NCBI RefSeq assembly: GCF_029581275.1
Contig: NZ_CP120742.1
Span: 6,076,501 to 6,140,500, forward strand
DNA: 64,000 nucleotides
Source: Micromonospora sp. WMMD1155
Lineage (GTDB): Bacteria > Actinomycetota > Actinomycetes > Mycobacteriales > Micromonosporaceae
Reading direction: 5' to 3'
The notes under the pieces: generated by a model
The model's database searches: none
Told to the model about the DNA's origin: nothing
The model's input: only the letters and a program-made list of their open reading frames with translations
Shown: positions 35,394 to 44,400 of the stretch, one piece after another
Position numbering within the stretch: position 1 is the first letter of the stretch
Layout of the letters: every line of letters begins with the position of its first letter
Position numbers and translations under genes: made by a program

Positions 35394-36524
35394 GTGCCAG
35401 TCACCATCCGGGACGTCGCCCGGGCGTCCGGTGTGCACATCTCCACCGTGTCCCGCACCTTCTCCGCTCCGCACCTGGTCAACCCGGAGACCCGGGTCCG
35501 GGTGCTGGCCTGCGCGGAGGACCTGGGCTACCGGCCGAACCGGGCCGCGCGGGCACTGATCACCGGGCGTACGCACAACATCGGGCTGATCATCGCGGAC
35601 ATCGCGAACCCGTTCTTCCCGCCGCTGATCAAGGCGGCGGAGAGTCAGGCCCGGCACCGCGACTACCACGTGTTCGTGGCCGACACCAACGAGGACCCGA
35701 CCGCCGAGGAGGAGCTGGTCCACGCGCTGGCCAAGCAGGTCGACGGGGTGCTGCTGTGCAGTCCACGGATGAGCAACAGCCTGATCGAACAGCTCAGCCG
35801 TGAGGTGCCGCTGGTGGTCGTGAACCGCCAGGTGACCGGCCTGCCCTGCGTGCTGATGGACGTCGGCCAGGGTGCCCGGTCGGCGATCGAGCACCTGATC
35901 GGCCTGGGACACCGCAGCATCGCGTTGCTCGGCGGCCCGCGCAGCTCGTGGACCAACCGGGAGATGCGCCGGGCCGCCGGCGCGGCCGCCCGGGCGGGCG
36001 GCGCCGAACTGACGGTGCTCGGCCCGAACGCGCCCACCGAGACCGGCGGATCCGCCGTCGCCGAGCAGGTGCGGCGCAGCGGCGTGTCGGCCGTGCTCGC
36101 CTACAACGACCTGATGGCGATCGGCCTCATCGAAGGGCTGGACGCACTCGGGGTCCGGGTGCCGCAGGAGGTGAGCGTCGTCGGGGTCGACGACATCACC
36201 CTGAGCCGGCTCACCCGCCCCAAACTGACGACGGTGGCCACACCCACCGGGGCCGCCGGCCGGACGGCCGTCGACATGCTGCTGCAACAGGACACCGAGT
36301 CACCGCGCGGCGCGCGAGGGCTGGGTGCCGGCACGGCGCTCGGCGTCCGTCGTACCACCGCACAGGTAATGCTCCAGACCGACCTGGTCATCCGCGACTC
36401 GACCGGCCCGGGCCCGCACGCCCGACCGGCACGTCCCCTGGCCGCGCCGCTGGGCCCGGACCCGCATTGCCCTGCGGGCCCGGGCATCCCGACCGCGGCC
36501 ACCGGTGACGCCGTCGCCTCCTAA
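35394..36524 (+). CDS. LacI-family transcriptional repressor
   Basis: The protein has 376 residues. The N-terminal helix-turn-helix (VTIRDVARASGVHISTVSRTF) and hinge/periplasmic-binding-like domain (IGLIIADIANPFF, SVVGVDDITLSRLTRP) are standard. GTG 35394 was preferred because GAAGGGG precedes it and a promoter -10 covers the earlier ATG. The C-terminus has ~50 extra Pro/Ala/Gly-rich residues past the usual end. It lies between the divergent catabolic and transport operons, so it probably represses both until a sugar-acid ligand binds. Confidence 0.9.
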   Translation: MPVTIRDVARASGVHISTVSRTFSAPHLVNPETRVRVLACAEDLGYRPNRAARALITGRTHNIGLIIADIANPFFPPLIKAAESQARHRDYHVFVADTNEDPTAEEELVHALAKQVDGVLLCSPRMSNSLIEQLSREVPLVVVNRQVTGLPCVLMDVGQGARSAIEHLIGLGHRSIALLGGPRSSWTNREMRRAAGAAARAGGAELTVLGPNAPTETGGSAVAEQVRRSGVSAVLAYNDLMAIGLIEGLDALGVRVPQEVSVVGVDDITLSRLTRPKLTTVATPTGAAGRTAVDMLLQQDTESPRGARGLGAGTALGVRRTTAQVMLQTDLVIRDSTGPGPHARPARPLAAPLGPDPHCPAGPGIPTAATGDAVAS

Positions 36525-36543
36525 TGCCGAGGAGTGAGCGCAC

Positions 36544-37890
36544 ATGCACCCCGCAACGCCCCCCACCACTGACGCGCCCGTCGGGCGCGCCCACCGTACC
36601 CCGCTGCCTCGGCGGCGCCTGCTGCGTGGCCTGCTGGCCGTGACGGTCGCCGCACCGCTCATGGTCGGAGCCGCCGCCTGCGGCGACGACGAGCCCGCCG
36701 CCGATCCGAACGCACCGGTCAAGCTCTCCGTCTTCTGGTGGGGCGGCGACGCCCGGGCCAAGTTGACCGAGGACGCGCTGGCTCTCTACACCGAGAAGCA
36801 CCCGAACGTGACCTTCGAGAAGACCTGGCAGGCCAACCAGGGCTACTTCGACAAGCTGGCCACGCTCACCGCCGGTGGTAACCCGCCGGACCTGTTCCAG
36901 ATCGACGACAACTACCTGGCCGAGTACGCGGCCCGCAACACCACGCTGGACCTGACCCCGTACCAGAAGTCCGGCAAGCTGGACACCTCGAAGTTCCCCG
37001 AGAGCCTCTGGCAGTACGGCGTGGTGGACGGCAAGTTCGCCGGCCTCGCCGCCGGGGAGAACACCCAGGGTCTGGTCTACAACAAGACGCTGCTGACCAA
37101 GCACAGCCTGCCCGAGCCGACCACCGGGATGACCTGGGAGCAGCACATCGCCTGGGCCGAGGAGGTGTCGAAGAAGACCGGCGTGCCCGGCACCCAGGAC
37201 CCGAGCGCCGACTACAAGGCGCTCTGGGTGTGGCTGCGCCAGCAGGGCAAGGACCTCTACCAGGGCAAGGAGTTGGGCTTCACCGCCGAGGACGTGACCA
37301 AGTGGTTCGAGCTGTGGAAGGGCGCCCGGGACCGCAAGGCCACCCCGACCGCCGACGTGATCCACGAGGGCAACTCCAGCGACGTCACCAAGCAGCTCGT
37401 GGTCACCGGCAAGTCGGCGACCTCCTGGGTCTGGGCCAACCAGATGCCGGACCTGAAGAAGAACACCAAGGACGAGCTGGGCGTGATCGCCTACCCCGGT
37501 GACCCCAGCGCGCAGTGGGCCCGGGCCTCGATGTACTGGTCGGTGTTCAAGGGCAGCAAGCACAAGGACGTCGCCGTCGACGTGATCAACTTCCTGAACA
37601 ACGACCTGGAGGCCGTCAAGCTGCTCGGCACCGACCGAGGGCTGCCGTCCAACCTGGACCTGCGGCGGGTGGTCAGCGACGACACCACCGACCCGGCCAT
37701 GAAGCAGTCCATCGCCGTCGAGGCCGAGCTGACCCAGAAGTTCGGCCCGTCGCCGCAGGTGCCGATCAAGGGGCACAGCAAGGTCAAGTCGGAGCTGATC
37801 AAGGCCGCCGAGAACGCGCAGTACGGCCGGGCCACCCCCGCCGAGGCCGCCGCCCAGTTCGTCGAGGCGTGCAAGTCCGCCATCGCCTGA
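36544..37890 (+). CDS. ABC sugar transporter substrate-binding lipoprotein
   Basis: This 448-residue extracellular solute-binding protein (family 1) has a basic N-region (RRRLLRGLLAV), hydrophobic core and lipobox-like GAAAC, giving a lipid-anchored protein outside the membrane. Conserved features are LSVFWWGGD, NPPDLFQIDD and the C-terminal NAQYGRATPAEAA. It sits 19 bp after the LacI gene and leads the importer operon. The ligand is probably a uronide or related sugar, by context only. Confidence 0.9.
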   Translation: MHPATPPTTDAPVGRAHRTPLPRRRLLRGLLAVTVAAPLMVGAAACGDDEPAADPNAPVKLSVFWWGGDARAKLTEDALALYTEKHPNVTFEKTWQANQGYFDKLATLTAGGNPPDLFQIDDNYLAEYAARNTTLDLTPYQKSGKLDTSKFPESLWQYGVVDGKFAGLAAGENTQGLVYNKTLLTKHSLPEPTTGMTWEQHIAWAEEVSKKTGVPGTQDPSADYKALWVWLRQQGKDLYQGKELGFTAEDVTKWFELWKGARDRKATPTADVIHEGNSSDVTKQLVVTGKSATSWVWANQMPDLKKNTKDELGVIAYPGDPSAQWARASMYWSVFKGSKHKDVAVDVINFLNNDLEAVKLLGTDRGLPSNLDLRRVVSDDTTDPAMKQSIAVEAELTQKFGPSPQVPIKGHSKVKSELIKAAENAQYGRATPAEAAAQFVEACKSAIA

Positions 37891-37895
37891 CCCCA

Positions 37896-37940
37896 GGGTC
37901 CGTGTCGAAGTCCCCGGGCCGGGGACCTCGACACAGACCC
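37896..37940 (+). terminator. Long hairpin between binding-protein and permease genes
   Basis: Two 20-nt arms (37896-37915 and 37921-37940) pair at 18 positions around a 5-nt GGGCC loop, 6 bp after the binding-protein stop. With no T-run, inside an operon, it probably acts as a partial terminator or 3' mRNA stabiliser that keeps binding-protein levels above permease levels. Confidence 0.7.
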
Positions 37941-37962
37941 ACCGCGAGGAGAGGAGCTGTTC

Positions 37963-38946
37963 GTGGCGTTGACCACGGCGCCCGACCCGACCCGACGCGG
38001 CCCCGGAACCGGCCGGGCCCCCACCGACAGGCGTGGGCCCGGCCGTCTCCGGCACAGCGAAGGTCTGGCGGGGTACGTCTTCCTGTCGCCGTGGCTCATC
38101 GGGCTGATGGGTGTCACGGCGGTCCCCATGCTGTTGTCGCTCTACCTGAGCTTCACCGACTACGACATCCTCACCCCGTTCTCCGAGGTGCGGTGGGTGG
38201 GGCTGGCCAACTACGAGCGGATGTTCACCGCCGACCCGTCGTACTGGCACGCGGTCCGGGTGACAGTGACCTTCGCGTTGATCGCCGTGCCGCTGAAGCT
38301 CGCCGCCGCGCTCGGCGTGGCCCTGCTGCTCAACCGCGCCTGGCGCGGCGTCGGGCTGTTCCGGGGGCTGTTCTACCTGCCGTCGCTGCTCGGCGGCAGC
38401 GTCGCGCTGGCCATCGTCTGGGTCAACATGTTCAACCGCGACGGTGCGTTCAACTCGCTGTTGAGCCTCTTCGGCATCACCGGCAAACCGTGGGTCAACG
38501 ACCCGGACTGGGCCCTGGAGACGCTGATGGTGCTGGCCATCTGGCAGTTCGGCGCACCGATGGTGATCTTCCTGGCCGGGCTCAAGCAGGTGCCCACCGA
38601 ACTCTACGAGGCCGCCTCGGTCGACGGGGCCGGCCGGTTCCGCCAGTTCCGCAACGTCACCCTGCCGATGCTCTCCCCGGTCATCTTCTTCAACCTGGTG
38701 CTGGAGACCATCAACGGTTTCCAGGGCTTCACCGCCGCGTTCGTGCTCAGCAACGGCACCGGCGGCCCGGTCGACTCCACCCTGATGTACACGCTGAACC
38801 TCTACATCACCGGCTTCACCGACCTCGAGATGGGCTACGCCTCGGCGATGGCCTGGGTGTTCCTGCTCGCCATCGCGGTGATCACCGCGATCTTCTTCAG
38901 CACCGGGCGGTTCTGGGTACACTACTCCGACGGGGAGGACCGGTGA
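37963..38946 (+). CDS. ABC sugar transporter permease, MalF type
   Basis: This 327-residue inner-membrane permease has six predicted spans after a charged ~30-residue N-terminus. The EAA-type cytoplasmic loop is ELYEAASVDGAGRFRQFRNVTLPML. GTG 37963 has AGGAGAGGAG upstream. It pairs with the next permease, which it overlaps. No ATPase gene is in the operon, so a shared MsiK-type ATPase elsewhere is likely. Confidence 0.9.
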   Translation: MALTTAPDPTRRGPGTGRAPTDRRGPGRLRHSEGLAGYVFLSPWLIGLMGVTAVPMLLSLYLSFTDYDILTPFSEVRWVGLANYERMFTADPSYWHAVRVTVTFALIAVPLKLAAALGVALLLNRAWRGVGLFRGLFYLPSLLGGSVALAIVWVNMFNRDGAFNSLLSLFGITGKPWVNDPDWALETLMVLAIWQFGAPMVIFLAGLKQVPTELYEAASVDGAGRFRQFRNVTLPMLSPVIFFNLVLETINGFQGFTAAFVLSNGTGGPVDSTLMYTLNLYITGFTDLEMGYASAMAWVFLLAIAVITAIFFSTGRFWVHYSDGEDR

Positions 38947-39827
38947 TGGCGACCCCGACCGCCGTGGCGCCACCGAGCCCACGCCGACGCCCCGGCGGTC
39001 GGCCCGTACTGCGGCTGCTGATCCTGCTGGCGATCGTCGCCGTGGTGCTCTACCCGTTGATCTGGATGATCGGCACCTCGGTGAAGTCCCAGGAGGAGAT
39101 CGTCAACAACGTCGGGCTGCTGCCCGACCGGTTCACCCCCGGCAACTACACCGCCGGCTGGACCAACTTCGACGTCACCTTCGGCCGGTTCTTCCTCAAC
39201 AGCACGATGGTCAGCCTGCTCACCGTGGTCGGCAACGGGCTCTCCTGCCTGCTCGCCGCGTACGCCTTCGCCCGGTTGCGGTTCCGGCTGCGCGGCATGT
39301 GGTTCGCCGTCATGATCGGCACGCTGCTGCTGCCCCAGCACGTCCTGATCGTGCCGCAGTACATCCTCTTCCGGACGCTCGGGCTGGTCGGCGGCGACTG
39401 GCCCTACCTACCGCTGCTCATCCCGCAGTTCCTGGCCACCGAGGCGTTCTTCGTCTTCCTGATGGTGCAGTTCATGCGCGGCGTGCCGCATGAGCTGGAC
39501 GAGGCGGCCCGGATCGACGGCGCGGGCCCGTTCGGCATCTTCCGGCACATCATCCTGCCGCTGAGCCGCCCGGCGCTGGTCACCACGGCGATCTTCTCGT
39601 TCATCTGGACCTGGAACGACTTCTTCCGACAACTGGTCTTCCTGTCCCAACTGGAGGACTACACGGTGCCGGTCGCGTTGACCCTCTTCATCGACTCGAC
39701 CAGCCAGAGCGCGGTCGGGCCGATGTTCGCCATGTCGGTGCTGTCGTTGCTGCCGGTCTTCCTGTTCTTCGTCGCCTTCCAACGGATGCTCGTCGAAGGG
39801 ATCAACACCAGTGGCATCAAGGGGTGA
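38946..39827 (+). CDS. ABC sugar transporter permease, MalG type
   Basis: This 293-residue permease has six predicted spans and the EAA loop ELDEAARIDGAGPFGIFRHIILPL. ATG 38946 overlaps the previous stop by 1 bp; GTG 38943, one codon upstream, is equally possible. It forms the heterodimeric channel with the MalF-type protein. Confidence 0.9.
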   Translation: MATPTAVAPPSPRRRPGGRPVLRLLILLAIVAVVLYPLIWMIGTSVKSQEEIVNNVGLLPDRFTPGNYTAGWTNFDVTFGRFFLNSTMVSLLTVVGNGLSCLLAAYAFARLRFRLRGMWFAVMIGTLLLPQHVLIVPQYILFRTLGLVGGDWPYLPLLIPQFLATEAFFVFLMVQFMRGVPHELDEAARIDGAGPFGIFRHIILPLSRPALVTTAIFSFIWTWNDFFRQLVFLSQLEDYTVPVALTLFIDSTSQSAVGPMFAMSVLSLLPVFLFFVAFQRMLVEGINTSGIKG

Positions 39828-40467
39828 ACCTGTCGACACCGCCGGGCGGCGGGACTGGCGCGACGTCCTGCGCGACGCCGCCGACCTGGCGCTGCTCGGC
39901 ATCCTGCTGACCCTCGCCGCCCTGCCGCTGCTCACCGCCGCCGCGGCGGTCGGCACGGCCAGTGCGGCGCTGCACGACTGGACGCGTACCGGCGGTTGGC
40001 CGTCGGCGGGCACGACAGTGCGCCGGTTCGGCCGCGCGCTGCTGCCCGGGATGCCGGTCAGCCTGCTCGCGCTCGCCGTGGCCGGGCTGCTCACCGCCGA
40101 CCTGGCCGCGCTGGCCACCGGCCGGGTGCCCGGCGGCCCGGTGGCGCTGCTGGTGACGGCGTTGGTCGCGGCCGGCCTGACCGGGTACGCCGGGCTGGTC
40201 GTCGTCGAGGTGGGCGGCAACGGGGGCGGGCGGTGGCGGGCGTGCGCCCGCTCCGCCGCCCGCGCCTGCCTCGACGCACCCACCCGGTGGGCCGCGCTCA
40301 CCGGAGTCGTCGCGTCGGCCGGGCTGCTCGCCGTCCTGGTCACCCCGGTCGCGGTGCCGATCCTCGCCGGATACACGCTGGCCGCCCTGCACGCCGTCGC
40401 CAACCGACGGCCGATCACCGCGGCCCTCACCGGCCGCCCGCCGGCCGCGCACCCGGAGTCGCCGTGA
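39811..40467 (+). CDS. DUF624-like membrane protein
   Basis: This 218-residue protein has four to five hydrophobic segments (for example LALLGILLTLAALPLLTAAAAVG). DUF624/YesL-type proteins are often encoded with sugar ABC importers, where their role is not known. The GTG start lies 17 bp inside the upstream permease gene, and the stop overlaps the next GTG (GTGA), so it belongs to the transport operon. Confidence 0.75.
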   Translation: MASRGEPVDTAGRRDWRDVLRDAADLALLGILLTLAALPLLTAAAAVGTASAALHDWTRTGGWPSAGTTVRRFGRALLPGMPVSLLALAVAGLLTADLAALATGRVPGGPVALLVTALVAAGLTGYAGLVVVEVGGNGGGRWRACARSAARACLDAPTRWAALTGVVASAGLLAVLVTPVAVPILAGYTLAALHAVANRRPITAALTGRPPAAHPESP

Positions 40468-41354
40468 GCGGGGTGGCGGAGCCGGCGCGGCTGCTGGTCG
40501 ACGGGACCGAGGTGGCCCGGTACGTCATCGACCCGAAGTTGGACGCACGGCACGGCCCTCGGCCGTACCTGCACCCGGTACGCACCCTCGGCGGCACGGT
40601 GGTCACCGACGCGCTCCCCGCCGACCACGTCTGGCACCTCGGCGCGTCCCTGGCCGTGCAGGACGTCAACGGCAGCAACCTCTGGGGTGGGCGCACCTAT
40701 GTGCGCGACGTCGGCTACACCTGGCGCGCCGACCACGGCGTCATGGCGCACACCGGTTGGTCGGAGCGCTCGACCCAGCGACTGGCCCACCGGCTGGAGT
40801 GGCGCGACGCGCGCGGCTCGGTGCTGCTCACCGAATGCCGCCGGCTCACCGCCGCCCCGTTGGCCGGTCAGGGGCCGGCCGGGGGGCTGCCGGCCTGGTG
40901 GCTGGCGGTGGACTACACGCTGACCGCCCCTGCCGGGCAGGACGTGCGACTCGGTAGCCCGGCCACCAACGGTCGCCCGGGCGGGGCCGGCTACGGTGGG
41001 TTCTTCTGGCGAGCCGTCTCGACCGGGCCGGCATCGGTGTTCAGCGCCTCGGCGACGGGGGAGGAGACGGTGAACGGCTCCGCCGAGCCGTGGGTTGCCC
41101 TGACCGGCACCGGGCCGGACGGTGGGGCGTACACCCTGGTCTTCGGCGGTCTCGGCGACGGCGACCGATGGTTCACGCGGACCGCGATGTACCCGGGTGT
41201 GGGGGTGGCGTTCGCGTTCGAACGGCCGGTCACCATCGCGGCCGGCACCGAACGGCGGGGTCGGCACACGGTGATCGTCGCCGACGGCTCCCTGGACCCC
41301 GCCGCCATCGCGGCGATGTCGGCGATTGTTTCGCGCAACCCGCAGGTCGGTTGA
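40464..41354 (+). CDS. PmoA/DUF6807 family protein
   Basis: This 296-residue beta-rich protein has HGPRPYLHPVRTLGG near the N-terminus, DHVWHLGASLAV, and DVGYTW, as in the 'PmoA family' proteins commonly found with Gfo/Idh/MocA dehydrogenases and sugar-binding proteins. The name derives from old homology claims; sugar-related binding is more likely than methane oxidation. It is the last gene of the importer operon, coupled by GTGA. Confidence 0.8.
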   Translation: MSGVAEPARLLVDGTEVARYVIDPKLDARHGPRPYLHPVRTLGGTVVTDALPADHVWHLGASLAVQDVNGSNLWGGRTYVRDVGYTWRADHGVMAHTGWSERSTQRLAHRLEWRDARGSVLLTECRRLTAAPLAGQGPAGGLPAWWLAVDYTLTAPAGQDVRLGSPATNGRPGGAGYGGFFWRAVSTGPASVFSASATGEETVNGSAEPWVALTGTGPDGGAYTLVFGGLGDGDRWFTRTAMYPGVGVAFAFERPVTIAAGTERRGRHTVIVADGSLDPAAIAAMSAIVSRNPQVG

Positions 41355-41463
41355 GAGACATAGGACTGTACGAATGCTCGTCGGGTCGGGTGTGGCCTTG
41401 TGGCCATTGTGACCAGTCGATAGCCTCCTCGTGGACTATCGACGCTACACGGGGGTTCCATCA

Positions 41464-44400
41464 GTGAGACAGTCAATCCATCCTGCCCGAAAACAGCCGA
41501 ATCGCAGGCCATCCTTGCGGCGCAGGAGCACCGCGGGAGTCCTGGCTCTCCTCCTCATCGGGTCGGTCCTGGTTCCGGGCGCGCCGGCGTCCGCTGCGGA
41601 CCAGCTGACGCACCGGGAGCAGGCAGTCGAGGACTTCGTCGAGGGTGGTCCCTCGACGCAACGCGCCGCAGAGGCCGCGCTGTTGGGCACCGAGGCCGAC
41701 CTCACGACATATATCGAGTCAGGTCGGGACGCGGCCCAGCAGGCCGACGAGAGGGCAGCAGCACAGGTCCTGGCCGGAATGGACGGACCGGGCACCCGGG
41801 CCGCGGCGCTGGAGGCCCTCGCGGGATCGCGAGCGGCGGTCCAGAACTTCGTCAACGGCGGATGGGAGGTGCCGTTCACGGCGGACGAGCGACTGCGGGT
41901 CTATCGGGTGATCGAAGGGGCCGGTCCGACAACCAGGGCGGCAGCCGAGCGGGCGCTCGCGGGCACCCCACAGGACATCAGCGATTTCCTGTCCAATGGT
42001 CGAGACGCGGCCGCGATCGCCGACGATCGGTTGGCCGCGACACGGATGCTCACCGGTGGTGTCAACAACAGCGGTCCCGTTCTGGACTCCGCGGCACAGC
42101 AGGCGTTGGCGGGCACTCCGGCGGATCTTCGCGACTTCCTGGTGAGCGGTCAGTTCGTGGCCCGGGCTCGGGACGCCGAACTGGCCTCCATCAAGAGTCT
42201 GACCGAGCAGGCCAAGCAGGCCGGTGAGACGACGGCCCGTGAGTCGCTGGCCGCTTCGGAGGCATCGACCCGGGCGGTGAATGCGGCTGCGGAGGCGAAA
42301 TCCGCGGCCCAGCGAGCAGAGGCGGAGACGCGGGCGGCCGGCGGCTCGGCGGCCAAGGCATCCGCTGCGGCGGGGCGGGCGGCTGACGCTGCCGAGGGCG
42401 CCGCCGACGCCGCGCGTGACGCGATCGGTGCATCCAACGCGGCGATGCGAGCTGCGCGGGTTGCGGCGGACGCGGCTCGCCGCGCCACCACTGCCGCCTC
42501 ACTGACTGCGCAGGCAGCCTCCCGCGCACAGCGCGCCGCCGCTGCCGCTCGCACCGACGCCGGTAAGGCGGCGGCGGCCCGGCAGGCTGCCGAGGCGGCA
42601 CGAAACGCGGCAGCCAAGGCCCGTGAGCTGGAACAGGTGAAAGCCGAGCGGGATCGCGCGCTCGCCCAGGCCAAGGTCGCGTCCGAGGCGGCGAAGGGTG
42701 CGAGCGGCAACGCGGACGCCGCCGCAGCAGCAGCTGATCAGGCCGGCGGCCACGCGGGCGTCTCCGAGGCGCAGGCGGCGCGTTCGCGTAACGCCGCCGC
42801 TGAGGCCCGTGCGGCGGCTGCCGCAGCAGATCGGGCAGCCGACCGGGCGTACTCGTTCGCGCAGGCGGCTGCGAAGGCGTCAGACGAGGCCTTCCGGTTC
42901 GCCGCGCAGGCCGCTCAGCATGCCGAGCTTGCCGCTGCGGCGGCCGAAGCAGCCGCAGCCGCAGCCGGCCGTGCCGAGGTGGCAGCGGTGGAGTCGGCCA
43001 AACACGCCGCTGCCGCTGTGGAGGCGTCGAACCTGGCGGTCACGGCAGCCAACCAGGCGGTGACGCTGGAGCAGATGGCACGCGATGAGGACGCCGCCCG
43101 GCTGGTGAACGCCACCGAACAGGGTGTGCAGGCCGCGCGTGATGCGTCGGCCGCGGAGGCGGCGACGAAGGCGCAGGGCGGGTTGCTCGCGCAGTGGAAC
43201 AGGTCGCTTCAGTGGGACACCGCAGAGGAGGACCGCGTCGATTCGGGCACCCGTGCCCTGCTGGACGAGGCGACAGCCTCCGGTGCGTCCGCTGAGGTGG
43301 TCATCGACCGTGGTCGTCGGGCAGCGGTAGCGCTCGTACGGACGGGCGGAGACTGGACGAAGACCGCCGCCGAGGCCGCGCTGAGTGGCGGCGAGACGGA
43401 GTTGCGGTCGTGGCTCACCGAGGGGCGGCGCCTCGCGGTCGGGCAGGACGATCGCGCCCGAGTGTGGAACCTGGTCGACACGCTGCCTGACGGGGCGGAG
43501 AAAACTGCCGCGCAGGCCGCGTTGACCGGCGACGACACGGCGGTGCAGACCTTCCTGCGGACCCGAAACTACGTGGGCAAGGCTGCCAAGGACCGACAGA
43601 CGGTCTACCAGATCATGGCGACCGCAGGTCCGAACGTGAAGGCCACGGCCACCGCCGCGCTCAACGGCAGCGCCGCCGACGTGCATCAGTTCCTGCGTTC
43701 GGGTCAGCACTCCGCGCGTACCGCGGACGAACGACTGGAGGTGTACCGGATCATCGAGACGGGCGGGCCGGAGGTCAAGGCGGCCGGTCAGGTCGCGCTG
43801 GCCGGTCCCCCTTCGTACATCTCCTACTTCCTCACCGCGTCGCGGTATCAGGCGGCGCAGCGGGATGCGGAGCAGAGTGCCCACGTCGCGGCGGTGCGGG
43901 CGCTCATCGCCCAAGCTCAGCAGTACGCGGAGACCGCCGTGGCGGACGCGGCGGAGGCCAACCGCGTCGCCGCCGTGGCGCGCGCGGCCGCCGACGAGGC
44001 CAACGGTTGGGCCACCAAGGCGGCCGAGGCGGCGAACAGGGCCGCCGGCTACGCAACCTCCGCCGCCCAGTCCGCCGCGGACGCCAAACGGTCCGCTGAC
44101 CAGGCGGCGCAGTCGGCTACCACCGCGCGGGACGCGGCGAACTCGGCTCAGGCCAGCGCCGGTCAGGCCGCGAGGTCCGCAGCGACTGCTACCGCTGCCT
44201 CACGTCGTGCCCGGGACGACGCGAACGGCGCCTACGGCGCGGCCGCGCAGGCTCGCGCCGACGCGCAGGCTGCGGGCGCGGATGCCGCCGCCGCGGAACT
44301 GGCGGCGAAGGAGGCCAGCCAGACCTACACGAACCGGTTGCGGCAGGCCGAGGAGGCCCGTCGAAGTGCCGCGGCCGGCACGGGTGCCGACGGAACCGGA

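Noticed and set aside
40464..41354. Methane/particulate monooxygenase subunit
   Set aside because: The 'PmoA' family label is historical; no other methane oxidation gene is present and the context is sugar-acid metabolism.
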